This document shows, in pieces, positions 1 to 7,125 of a stretch of DNA of 38,050 nt. The first letter of the stretch is position 1. The number at the start of each line of letters is the position of its first letter. The notes beneath the pieces are model-generated. The model saw nothing but the letters and a program-made list of their open reading frames with translations. It did not search any database and was not told where the DNA came from. Position numbers and translations under genes: made by a program. The DNA is from Nostoc sp. NMS4 (lineage in GTDB: Bacteria > Cyanobacteriota > Cyanobacteriia > Cyanobacteriales > Nostocaceae): the NCBI RefSeq assembly GCF_017115095.1, contig NZ_JABXKI010000219.1, forward strand, positions 1 through 38,050, written 5' to 3'.

Positions 1-9
1 AGAACGACT

Positions 10-207
10 CTATGCCATAGTGGAACCGGAATCTAAGCCCCACTGGTGCTTAAGAAGCTCTTGATAAGTTGCCTCGCGCACGACCATTTGCTCATAGAGC
101 TTAACTAAAAAGTCTTTAGCTTGATCGTGGCTCATGTTCTGCACTTGAGTAGCAAATGAGCAGATACTGAATTGCTGTTCCAAGGAAAGTTTCATTGGTT
201 GATTCAT
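10..207 (-). CDS. nblA: NblA, phycobilisome degradation protein
   Basis: A 65-residue protein with the usual NblA length and layout: an N-terminal stretch MNQPMKLSLEQQFSI, a helical middle (QAKDFLVKLYEQMVVREATY) and the C-terminal LLKHQWGL motif. NblA family proteins are small helical adaptors that bind phycobiliproteins and hand phycobilisomes to Clp protease during nitrogen or other nutrient starvation. The start is the ATG at 207. The second in-frame Met is only five residues in, and the family normally keeps the longer N-terminus. The gene stands alone at the window edge with a long upstream region (208-856) that should hold its starvation promoter and leader. Nothing in the coding part looks damaged. 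The assignment rests on direct recognition of the family sequence. Confidence 0.95.
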   Translation of the reverse strand: MNQPMKLSLEQQFSICSFATQVQNMSHDQAKDFLVKLYEQMVVREATYQELLKHQWGLDSGSTMA

Positions 208-253
208 AATTAACTCCGAAAAAACAACGCGTAAAGGTGATATCGATCGCAGA

Positions 254-279
254 AGTCCAAATGGGATAATATTTGGACT
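254..279 (-). promoter_or_regulatory. Inverted repeat in the nblA leader
   Basis: Two perfect 9-bp arms, AGTCCAAAT and ATTTGGACT, flank an 8-nt loop about 47 bp upstream of the nblA start. As RNA this would form a stable hairpin in the 5' leader; as DNA it could be an operator. No poly-T tract follows on the minus strand, so it is not a simple terminator. The function is inferred from position only. Confidence 0.4.
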
Positions 280-785
280 GATATCTGTCCAACATTTGTT
301 CCTCCGTTATTACGAAAGATAACAATTGTTTGACAGATTGCCCACATCCAAAGAGTGGACTTTTTCTGTTCTGATATCTTGCATCTAATCCTACTGATAT
401 ACCACCCAAGTCAACTGAACTATATTCCGGAAAATAAGCTCTATTTGGTCTAGGATAGGTATAACTACCTCCCTAACTCATTCCTGCTTTGCACAAATCT
501 CCTTTGAGAGAAGATCGGGTGCTATGCAAAACCCGTCTTAGTTTTTCTGTTTAAAAAACCTAAGATGCTTACTCCCCAAGCATGAGGAAGCTTCGGAGGT
601 TGGGAATTAATGGTAATAAGCGTGAATTATAGTCGCTCTACCTTATTACGTGCAAGATGTCAATTTACCAATTTATACAAATTTAGCCTCTTTATTTCAT
701 TTTAGAGGCTAAAAATATTTGTATCAAATTGTAAAAAGGAAAAATGCTCACGCTGAACAAATTATTGAGTATATTTACCGGATTT
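280..785. other. Intergenic region upstream of nblA, no gene seen
   Basis: No convincing coding sequence on either strand. It contains AT-rich stretches suitable for promoters, a GTTA-N10-TAAC inverted repeat at 306-323, and a short CGGGT...ACCCG dyad near 516-537. The nblA promoter or promoters, probably nitrogen-responsive, should lie here. I could not find a clean GTA-N8-TAC NtcA box. Confidence 0.5.
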
Positions 786-864
786 GTCCTTTGTCTTTTG
801 TCCTTTGTCATTTGTTTAAAGTTACTAAGCATCGACCAATGACCAATGACCAATGACTAATGAC
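786..864. repeat. STRR heptamer repeats
   Basis: Tandem 7-mers of the type TTTGTCC/TTTGTCA (786-815) and ACCAATG (834-864). This is the short tandemly repeated repetitive DNA common between genes of heterocyst-forming cyanobacteria. The second tract overlaps the PP2C stop codon at 857-859. Confidence 0.8.
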
Positions 865-1594
865 TATTTTCTTCGAGAGAGACAATGACAACTGTGATGT
901 TATCGTGTCCCCCATGCTCCTTGGCAGCCTCAACAAGAGAGATTGCGGCTTTATCAAGCCAAGGACTATCTTGGAGGCAGTTAGCAATCTTCTGTTCGAC
1001 AAGTTCTTCTGTGAGACCATCACTACATAACAGCAAGCGATCGCCAACTTTGACATCTAGTGGTTGTACATCAATTTGATGCAAGTCTTCACGCCCTAAA
1101 CAACGCGATAATACATGACGAAAAGGATGTAATCGTGCTTCATCTAAGGTGATATCACCAATTTTGATTGCTCGTGCTACCCAAGTGTGATCTTCTGTTA
1201 CCTGTTCTAAGTGCGACTCTCGAAAGCGATACAGCCGCGAATCGCCAACATGACCGCACCAAGGCGACTCTGGGGAGCGAAAAATCACTGCTACAACCGT
1301 TGTTCCCATATCGGCGCGTTCGGGATGATTTTGCTGATCGTGCAAAATCGCTTCATTAGCACCCCACAAAGCTTGTTCTAGCAATTCTTGAGAAGACTTA
1401 GAAGTTTCCCAATTTGCCACCAAATATGCCTGAATTTCTCCAGTGGCAATCCGACTTGCCTCCTCACCGCCGGCATGACCACCCATGCCATCAGCAACAA
1501 CGAAAAATCGCCCTTCTGGGTCTATATAGTAAGCATCCTGATTATTAGAACGAATAAGTCCCGGATCGCTAAAACCCGTGAAATTAAGTTTCAT
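857..1594 (-). CDS. PP2C-family serine/threonine phosphatase
   Basis: A 245-residue single-domain PP2C (PPM) phosphatase that removes phosphate from Ser/Thr using two metal ions. Visible motifs: RSNNQD (residues 15-20), DGMGGHAGG (35-43) with metal ligand D35, GDSRLYR (117-123), SDG (191-193) and GGHDN (228-232) with D231. The reading frame stays open upstream to 1708, but that extension would overlap the next gene and lacks family similarity. The ATG at 1594 gives the usual PP2C start, 17 bp after the ABC1 kinase stop. Length matches the short bacterial Stp/PrpC class. It lies directly downstream of the ABC1 kinase on the same strand, so the two are probably co-transcribed; whether they act together is unknown. 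Confidence 0.93.
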   Translation of the reverse strand: MKLNFTGFSDPGLIRSNNQDAYYIDPEGRFFVVADGMGGHAGGEEASRIATGEIQAYLVANWETSKSSQELLEQALWGANEAILHDQQNHPERADMGTTVVAVIFRSPESPWCGHVGDSRLYRFRESHLEQVTEDHTWVARAIKIGDITLDEARLHPFRHVLSRCLGREDLHQIDVQPLDVKVGDRLLLCSDGLTEELVEQKIANCLQDSPWLDKAAISLVEAAKEHGGHDNITVVIVSLEENSH

Positions 1595-1611
1595 AATTTT
1601 TTTTGCAACAA

Positions 1612-3348
1612 TTAATACATACGATCGTAACGGTCGAGGCGTAAAAGTAATCGGATCAGGATTACTGAGAGCGCGGCTGCAATTAAACCAGGCAGCAGTG
1701 CTAACCATACATAATCCTTAACCACTAAAATAGTAGCTGAAAGCGTGAAACCGCTGATTAACAGAGCATAGCTTATTGAGAGCTGAATACTGCTCTGTCG
1801 CCGCAGCAGACGTTCGGTTTCTATAGACCGAACGCGCAAGCGCATATCTCCTTGCTCTAGCTTCTCTAGTGTATCCTCTAATCTACGTGGTAGACCAAAG
1901 GCGGTACTACTTACCTGAGCTGCTTGGCGACTTAATTCGTTAAGAAAGCTATTCCCCTCAGAACCATTCATATCGGTCATAAGTTGCATTGCATACGGTT
2001 TGGCAACTTCCATAAAGTTAAACTCTGGATCTAAGCCTTTGCCTACCCCTTCTAGGGTAGAAAAGGCTCGCATCACGAAAGTGAAAGTTGCTGGAAATCT
2101 AAATGGCTGATTATAAGCTATTTCGTAAAGGTCGTCACTGATTGCCGCGACTGATTGATTTTCAAAGGGCTTATCCATGAAATTGTCCAGCATATACTGG
2201 ACGGAACGCCGCACTGGGCCTATATCATCAGTTGGGGCGATCGCGCCTAACTCGATCAGACATTGCACAACGCGATCGCCATCTTTTTGAGCAATGCCAA
2301 ACAGTGTTTGCATCAATCCTTCGCGGACGTTGGCTTTAATCCGCCCCATCATCCCGAAATCGTAGAATATTAAAGCGCCATTTGCACTGACGGCAATATT
2401 GCCTGGGTGAGGATCGGCGTGGAAAAAGCCGCTATTGAGTAATTGGAGTAAGTAGGCTTGAGCGCCTTGACGAGCGATCGCCTTTCGATCTAAACCTGCT
2501 GCTTCTAAAGCTTCGTATTGACTAATTTTAATTCCAGGGAGATATTCTAAAGTTAGTACTCTAGAAGTAGCGTAACGCCAGTATACTCTGGGGACGTTCA
2601 CCCAATCGTAGCCGCGAAAGTTGCGGCGAAAAGTATCGGCGTTACGACCTTCGTTAAGATAATCAATTTCTTCCCAAAGAATGCGACAACATTCTTCGTA
2701 AATACCCAACCAATCTCGTCCCCGTCCCCATTTGGGATGGCTTTGAAAGTAGCGGGTAATTCCTTTGAGAATCTGTAAATCTATTTCAAATAACTTCTTT
2801 AGTCCAGGACGTTGCACCTTGACAACAACCGATTCCCCAGTATGTAGCACAGCTTTGTGTACTTGCCCCAAGCTAGCAGCAGCTAAGGGAATCGGTTCAA
2901 AATTATGGAAGAGTTCAGGAATTTTCTTGCCTAGTTCTTTCTCAACGATCGCTTCTACTTGCTCATAGCTAAATGCCGGTACTTTGTCTTGTAACTTGGC
3001 TAGTTCTTCTACATATTCACCAGGGAAGATATCAGCACGGGTAGAAAACAATTGCCCAACTTTGATGAAGGTTGGCCCTAAATCCAGTAGGGTATTGCGA
3101 ATCCAGACTGCTTGGGTTTTGCGTCTTGTAGTTTGCTTTGTGTCAGTCACACCACCCGGATAACTCCAAGATTTGTTGTATAGCCAAAGTTTGAACAATA
3201 AGGTCAAGACAAAAGACCAAATGTCCACAAAACGCCGTCTGCTAGAGTATTTTTCCCGATTCCAACGGTATGCCTTCTCTGAATAACCTTGTTCCATATA
3301 CTTTGTGTACCGTTGGTTTGCAACCGAATCACTTGGAAGAAAAGACAC
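1612..3348 (-). CDS. ABC1/UbiB (AarF)-family atypical protein kinase
   Basis: A 578-residue member of the ABC1/ADCK/UbiB family, ATP-binding membrane proteins linked to isoprenoid-quinone metabolism in bacteria and plastids. Hallmarks seen: the KxGQ motif (K96-Q99), the alanine-rich nucleotide loop AAASLGQVH (156-164) in place of a glycine loop, VKVQRPG (176-182) with the invariant Lys, the catalytic loop HADPHPGN (310-317) and DFG (330-332). The C-terminus ends in hydrophobic segments (about 525-570) that would anchor it to a membrane, probably the thylakoid. Cyanobacteria carry several paralogues, so the exact substrate cannot be assigned. It is followed 17 bp later by the PP2C gene. All key residues are intact. 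Confidence 0.92.
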   Translation of the reverse strand: MSFLPSDSVANQRYTKYMEQGYSEKAYRWNREKYSSRRRFVDIWSFVLTLLFKLWLYNKSWSYPGGVTDTKQTTRRKTQAVWIRNTLLDLGPTFIKVGQLFSTRADIFPGEYVEELAKLQDKVPAFSYEQVEAIVEKELGKKIPELFHNFEPIPLAAASLGQVHKAVLHTGESVVVKVQRPGLKKLFEIDLQILKGITRYFQSHPKWGRGRDWLGIYEECCRILWEEIDYLNEGRNADTFRRNFRGYDWVNVPRVYWRYATSRVLTLEYLPGIKISQYEALEAAGLDRKAIARQGAQAYLLQLLNSGFFHADPHPGNIAVSANGALIFYDFGMMGRIKANVREGLMQTLFGIAQKDGDRVVQCLIELGAIAPTDDIGPVRRSVQYMLDNFMDKPFENQSVAAISDDLYEIAYNQPFRFPATFTFVMRAFSTLEGVGKGLDPEFNFMEVAKPYAMQLMTDMNGSEGNSFLNELSRQAAQVSSTAFGLPRRLEDTLEKLEQGDMRLRVRSIETERLLRRQSSIQLSISYALLISGFTLSATILVVKDYVWLALLPGLIAAALSVILIRLLLRLDRYDRMY

Positions 3349-3378
3349 TCTGATTCCTAAACTGTTTTTCTCTTAAGT

Positions 3379-3430
3379 GTCCTTTGTCATTTGTCATTTG
3401 TCATTAGTTATTTGCCCAATGCCCAATGAC
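3379..3430. repeat. STRR heptamers between two genes
   Basis: Tandem TTTGTCA units followed by GCCCAAT units fill most of the 88-bp spacer between the small conserved gene and the ABC1 kinase. Same repeat class as elsewhere in the window. Confidence 0.75.
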
Positions 3431-3436
3431 TAAAAT

Positions 3437-3763
3437 TTATGCAGAAGTTCGGCGATAATGTTGCAATTCTGTTCGTAACAGGGCAATTTCGGCTCTTAAT
3501 TCGTCAATATCTGCTTGCAAGTCACCGGAACCAGAACTGGTTTGCCCAGTACCTGCGGTAGCTTGACCGGCATTAGCTGCTTCTGTTGCCCGATTTGCCC
3601 GCTCTAGGACTTCTTCTGTAAACTGGCGCAGCTGCTCTCTAGCTTCTGCATCAAATTTGCCCAGATCGCTCAAAGCATCGGTCAAGGCGACCTCTAAGCG
3701 CTCATTAACTACTTCAGCTACCGCTCTGCCTACGAAAAAGGCTTGCACAAGGGGATTACTCAT
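3437..3763 (-). CDS. Conserved cyanobacterial protein, helical, 108 aa
   Basis: The N-terminus [20 protein letters not shown] and the following amphipathic helices are a pattern I recognise as conserved across cyanobacteria, but I know no experimentally defined function. The first ~75 residues are helical with heptad-like spacing of Leu/Ala. A Gly/Ser/Thr-rich linker (about 65-80) follows, then a short C-terminal coiled-coil-like segment ([19 protein letters not shown]). There are no cysteines, signal peptide or catalytic motif. It lies upstream of the ABC1 kinase on the same strand, separated by an 88-bp repeat-filled spacer, so co-transcription is possible. It may be a thylakoid-associated structural protein, but that is a guess. 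Confidence 0.8.
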   Translation of the reverse strand: MSNPLVQAFFVGRAVAEVVNERLEVALTDALSDLGKFDAEAREQLRQFTEEVLERANRATEAANAGQATAGTGQTSSGSGDLQADIDELRAEIALLRTELQHYRRTSA

Positions 3764-3859
3764 AAATTTTTGTTACGTTGCACCGCAAGAGAATTATAAC
3801 TTGCCTGTATGCTTTGCGGCTTCTATTGTTGAGCTAGAAATTTATCTGAGGCGATCGCT

Positions 3860-4921
3860 TTATTTATGACATTCCAGCAACTCTCGATAATATTGCTCTG
3901 GTGTACTGGGTAAATAAGTAGTCGTTTGCAAAGTTTTTTCCCTCAATTTGAAACCTTGGGTAATGTTAATCCGGCTGAGGAAATCGATATCGTGGGAAAT
4001 TACCCAAATAGCTCCTTGGTAATCATTGATACCTACTACCATTTGTTCAACGGTTTCAATATCTAGGTTATTAGTTGGCTCATCGAGAATCAGTAGATCG
4101 ATTTCTGAGATACTAATCATAGCAATCGCTAATCTTGCTAATTCACCCCCACTCAGTACAGAGGCGCTTTTGTGAACGTCATCATATTTAAAGAGAAAGT
4201 GTCCCAACTGTTGACGTAAAAGCTGATAGCTGAGATCAGGATTGGCAGCTTGCATATTTTCCAGAATTGTGTATTGGCGATTTACCAATTCGTAGGTTTG
4301 ATCGAGATATACAGCTTTCATCGTTGGTGTGAGCAAAACTTCACCTGATTCTAAAAGCGCTGCTTGGTTTTCCATTCCCAAAATTGCCTTTACCAGACTC
4401 GATTTACCAGAACCATTTGCGCCGATAATGGCTATGCGATCGCTAGATGATATATGCAGTTGAATATTTTGAATCAATAGACGCTCTGATATCCTAAGAT
4501 TTGCACCCTGGATATTAATTAGATTTCGGCGCTTTTGATTTTTTTCTTCTAGCTGAATACTCGTGACTTTGGTAGTTTTGATCTTTGTCTGTGCAACCTT
4601 TTGATTAGCCTTTGCTACTGCTGCTTCATGTTTCTTCTTCGCAGTTCCAGTAGACACTTCAGCTTTTGTTTTAATCAGTCCGGCTGCCATTCTATCAATA
4701 CTACCATTCAGAAGCTTGGCGCGACCGTTGCGACTAGATTGGGCTGCGCGCTGCTGTTCTTGCATCGCTGTGGCTTGGGTACGTTTGAGTTCCTTTCTGG
4801 CGGCTTCGTGCGATCGCAATGCGACTTCTAACTCGATTTCTTTCTGTTCTCGATACTGAGAAAAATTCCCTCCATATACTTGTAAACCATCAGGTGTGAG
4901 TTGCCAGGTAACTTCTGTCAC
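3860..4921 (-). pseudogene. 5'-truncated ABC-F ATPase (C-terminal half only)
   Basis: ABC-F proteins are soluble translation factors with two ABC domains joined by a charged helical linker, usually over 500 residues. Here only the end of domain 1 (TPDGLQVYGGNFSQYREQKE, residues 9-28), the linker (about 25-130) and domain 2 remain: Walker A GANGSGKS (167-174), signature LSGGE (256-260), Walker B LLILDEP (276-282) and switch histidine H310. The 353-residue frame opens at a GTG (4921). Codons just upstream read Pro/Gln/His-rich because they are the antisense of a plus-strand Gly/Val repeat, so the first ABC domain is gone. A half-length product might still be made, but a normal ABC-F function needs both domains. 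Best read as a remnant. Confidence 0.85.
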
Positions 4922-4935
4922 TTGGTCGTGAGGCT

Positions 4936-5313
4936 GTGGGTGGGGCGGCTGCGGTTGTGGGTTTCTTTGTGGGTTTCTTTGTGGGTTGGGCTGGGGCGGT
5001 TGTGGGTTTGTATGTGGGTGGGGCTGTGGGTTTGTATGTGGGCTTCTATGTGATTGAATCTGTGTTACTGGCTAGGGATTGGGTTATAAATTTGGCTGAA
5101 GACTCATTTACAACTGTACTAATACTACTAACATTAGGATTTGGAGCTAGTGTAGGAACTGGGATAATAGCAAGCTTTCTAAATCCATTTCTTTTGTTAG
5201 CACTAACAGGAACCAGTTTACCCGCACTTTCCATGCTGCTTTTTTCACCCCTAAAAACACGTAAGTTAATTACTAAATATCGCCAGTCTGAAGAATCTTT
5301 AATTAAACCGTGA
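4936..5313 (+). CDS. Gly/Val-repeat membrane protein, probably 5'-truncated
   Basis: A 125-residue hydrophobic protein opening with repeats of the type VGFFVG/VGLYVG (residues 8-38), encoded by near-identical 12-bp units (TTCTTTGTGGGT). A polar loop and two further hydrophobic segments (about 58-82 and 84-104) follow, then a basic tail. The frame is open upstream to 4912 and the only early starts are GTG codons inside the repeat, so the true N-terminus may be lost. It begins 15 bp from the point where the ABC-F gene loses its 5' half on the other strand. The repeats recall glycine-zipper membrane helices. I do not recognise a family and assign no function. Confidence 0.55.
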   Translation: MGGAAAVVGFFVGFFVGWAGAVVGLYVGGAVGLYVGFYVIESVLLARDWVINLAEDSFTTVLILLTLGFGASVGTGIIASFLNPFLLLALTGTSLPALSMLLFSPLKTRKLITKYRQSEESLIKP

Positions 5314-5474
5314 AAATGTCTGAATCAGGATTTTTAGTATAGGGACGCAGGTAAAATAATCGTTTATAATAGATATTTGGTAAAGACCAGTTTTGCTTGA
5401 TCAAATTAGCTCATTTTGGGTAATTTTCGGGGCTGATTTTACAGAGAATTTGCTGTTTTTAAGGAGATTAAATT

Positions 5475-5720
5475 ATGAGTTTAACTATTTCTGATGAAAT
5501 TCTAAATTCTAGTCGAATGACAGCGAGTGAACTATTAGTAGAAATTGCGGTTATGCTTTTTCAACAAGAAAGGGTTAGTCTAGGTAAAGCCAGTAAAATT
5601 GCTGAGATGAATTATGTAGAATTTCAACAATTACTTGCTCAACGTAATATCTCTATCCACTATGATGTAGAAGAGTTTGAAGAAGATATTAAAACTCTTC
5701 AAGAAACAGGTTGGCTATGA
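5475..5720 (+). CDS. UPF0175-family antitoxin
   Basis: An 81-residue protein with the UPF0175 layout: an N-terminal strand (SLTISDEIL), a helix with ELLVEIAVMLFQQERVSLGKASKIAEM, then a tail ending in EEDIKTLQETGWL. Members of this family are usually the antitoxin, a small DNA-binding partner, next to a DUF3368 PIN-like toxin, which is exactly what follows here. The start at 5475 has a strong ribosome-binding site (AAGGAG, 5460-5465). Its TGA stop (5718-5720) overlaps the downstream ATG in an ATGA arrangement, implying translational coupling. The reading frame is intact although its toxin is not. Confidence 0.88.
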   Translation: MSLTISDEILNSSRMTASELLVEIAVMLFQQERVSLGKASKIAEMNYVEFQQLLAQRNISIHYDVEEFEEDIKTLQETGWL

Positions 5721-6201
5721 TTATTGTTAGTAATACTTCACCTCTTAGCAGTTTAGCAAAGGTAGATAAATTGTCTTTGCTTGAAAATATTTATGGTCAA
5801 GTGAATATACCCCAAGCAGTATATGATGAATTGACTGATATTAGAGCAGGAGAAAAAGTTAATAACGCCATAACAAATGCTAATTGGATAGAATACAAAG
5901 TGTTACTAATAAACAATTAGTCAAAAAATTAGAGTTTAATTTAGATCAAGGAGAAGCTGAGGCTATTATATTAGCTGTAGAATTAAACGCCAATCAACTA
6001 TTAATTGATGAAAGGTTAGGAAGACAGGAAGCAAACAAGTTAGGATTATCTTTAATAGGGGTATTAGGGATGCTTTTAATTGCTAAAAAAAAAGGATTGA
6101 TTAGTAATGTAAAATCAGTGATGGATGATTTAATTACTCAAACAACTTTTAGAGTTGGTGATCAACTCTATTATCGTATTCTGAAAGAAGCTAATGAATA
6201 A
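5717..6201 (+). pseudogene. DUF3368 PIN-like toxin, frameshifted
   Basis: The first part reads MIIVSNTSPLSSLAKVDKL to NANWIEYK and then runs into a stop at 5918-5920. The rest of the family sequence continues in the next frame as SVTNKQLVKKLEFNLDQGEA, then LLIDERLGRQEANKLGLSLI to 6201. Adding one A to the AAA run at 5897-5899 would give an unbroken WIEYKSVTNKQL join of normal family length, about 160 residues. The N-terminal motif is SNTSP where PIN nucleases generally have Asp, a substitution I believe is common in DUF3368. The toxin is therefore probably inactive unless the lesion is a sequencing error or is bypassed by slippage. The start is the ATG at 5717, overlapping the antitoxin stop. 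Confidence 0.85.
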
Positions 6202-6250
6202 TGTCTGAATCAGTAATGTAGGTTGGGTTAAGCGACAGTGCAACCCAACA
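6202..6250. repeat. Interspersed repeat with GTTGGGTT/AACCCAAC dyad
   Basis: Just after the toxin remnant, arms GTTGGGTT (6222-6229) and AACCCAAC (6242-6249) form a hairpin with a 12-nt loop. This belongs to a dispersed repeat type I recognise from many cyanobacterial spacers. It could act as a weak terminator, but no T-run follows. Confidence 0.5.
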
Positions 6251-6473
6251 ACAGCTTAAATCCCAACAACAGCTTAAATAATGTCGGGTTCCCCTACGTA
6301 AACACTCTCATATTAATGGTAAATTATGCTGTTGTTTAAAGCCAGCTACAGATTTTCAATTTAATCTAGCTAGCTAAGAATGCGATCGCATTTTTTTTGC
6401 AAAGCGTTAATGTAGTGCGGTAAGCGATCGCTATGTCGTCAGGCTTATCGCTTTCATAAAAAGATTACCATAT

Positions 6474-6587
6474 ATATACAGCAGATTTCAGGTAAATGAA
6501 GTACATATATAAAACCCAAAACCTTGTAGAGACGTAGCAGTGCTACGTCTCTACGTGTATTCGATTAGAGCGCAATCTGCTGTATAT
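6474..6587. mobile_element. MITE-like element, 14-bp terminal inverted repeats
   Basis: ATATACAGCAGATT (6474-6487) and its exact complement AATCTGCTGTATAT (6574-6587) bound a 114-bp element with no coding capacity. Its centre holds a second, perfect 14-bp inverted repeat (arms 6526-6539 and 6541-6554). The ends plus internal hairpin fit a non-autonomous miniature transposable element. It sits 41 bp upstream of the HicB start and may supply or interrupt that promoter. Confidence 0.6.
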
Positions 6588-6628
6588 TAATGTTAAGATT
6601 TAATTATCATCAGATAGTTGATTATTTT

Positions 6629-6853
6629 ATGTTTTACAAAGTAAACATTATTATCGAAAAAGATGAAGATGGGTATTACGCTTATTCTCCAGAACTTCCG
6701 GGCTGTCAAAGTCAAGGTGATTCCTTGGAAGAAGTAAGTTCAAATATCAAAGAAGCTGTTGAAGTTTACCTAGAAACTTTATCAGAGTCAGAGAAACAGG
6801 AACTTTTAAAGAAGGAAATCCTGACTATGACTTTGGAGGTTCAGGTTGCCTAA
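6629..6853 (+). CDS. hicB: HicB-family antitoxin
   Basis: A 74-residue protein with the HicB partial RNase H-like fold: KVNIIIEKDEDGYYAYSPEL, then PGCQSQGDSLEEVSSNIKEA and an amphipathic tail. HicB neutralises the HicA mRNA interferase and usually represses its own operon. The frame extends upstream to 6590, but that stretch runs into the MITE end. The ATG at 6629 matches the family start (FYKVNIII). No separate DNA-binding domain follows the HicB core, so this is the short form. Its stop (6851-6853) overlaps the HicA start by 8 bp, giving the reversed order hicB-hicA. Confidence 0.88.
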   Translation: MFYKVNIIIEKDEDGYYAYSPELPGCQSQGDSLEEVSSNIKEAVEVYLETLSESEKQELLKKEILTMTLEVQVA

Positions 6854-7124
6854 ACTACCGCGACTAAATGCCAAGGAAGCGGAAAAACTATTATTGGATG
6901 CTGGCTTTATCCAGATTAGAAGTAAAGGCAGTCACAGAGTCTATCGCCTAGAAAATATCAGGGTTGTCATTCCTTTTCATTCGGGAAAAGTATTACACCC
7001 AAAGATAGTTCAACAGGTTATACAAGCTATCAAACCTGATGAAAATGATCCGCCTGATGATGAAACTTGCATTTATAATCTATTGCTCAACACTCCACAA
7101 ATATATGAGCGATCGCTTCACTAA
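6846..7124 (+). CDS. hicA: HicA-family mRNA interferase toxin
   Basis: A HicA toxin with the double-stranded-RNA-binding-like fold: LNAKEAEKLLLDAGFIQIRS, then KGSHRVYR containing the catalytic histidine, then the VVIPFHSGKVLHPKIVQQVI segment. HicA cleaves mRNA and is inhibited by HicB. It opens at a TTG (6846) inside the end of hicB, so translation is probably coupled. The protein is 92 residues; typical HicA is 60-80, and the last ~20 residues (after AIKPDENDPP) look like an unrelated acidic extension. Its stop lies one base from the stop of the convergent nucleotidyltransferase gene. Confidence 0.87.
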   Translation: MPKLPRLNAKEAEKLLLDAGFIQIRSKGSHRVYRLENIRVVIPFHSGKVLHPKIVQQVIQAIKPDENDPPDDETCIYNLLLNTPQIYERSLH

Positions 7125-7125
7125 T

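Noticed and set aside
306..323. GTTA-N10-TAAC as an NtcA site for nblA
   Set aside because: The spacing is 10 rather than 8 and the GTA/TAC ends do not match the consensus; kept only as an inverted repeat.
1595..1708. Longer PP2C start
   Set aside because: It overlaps the ABC1 kinase gene end and has no PP2C similarity; ATG 1594 starts the domain.
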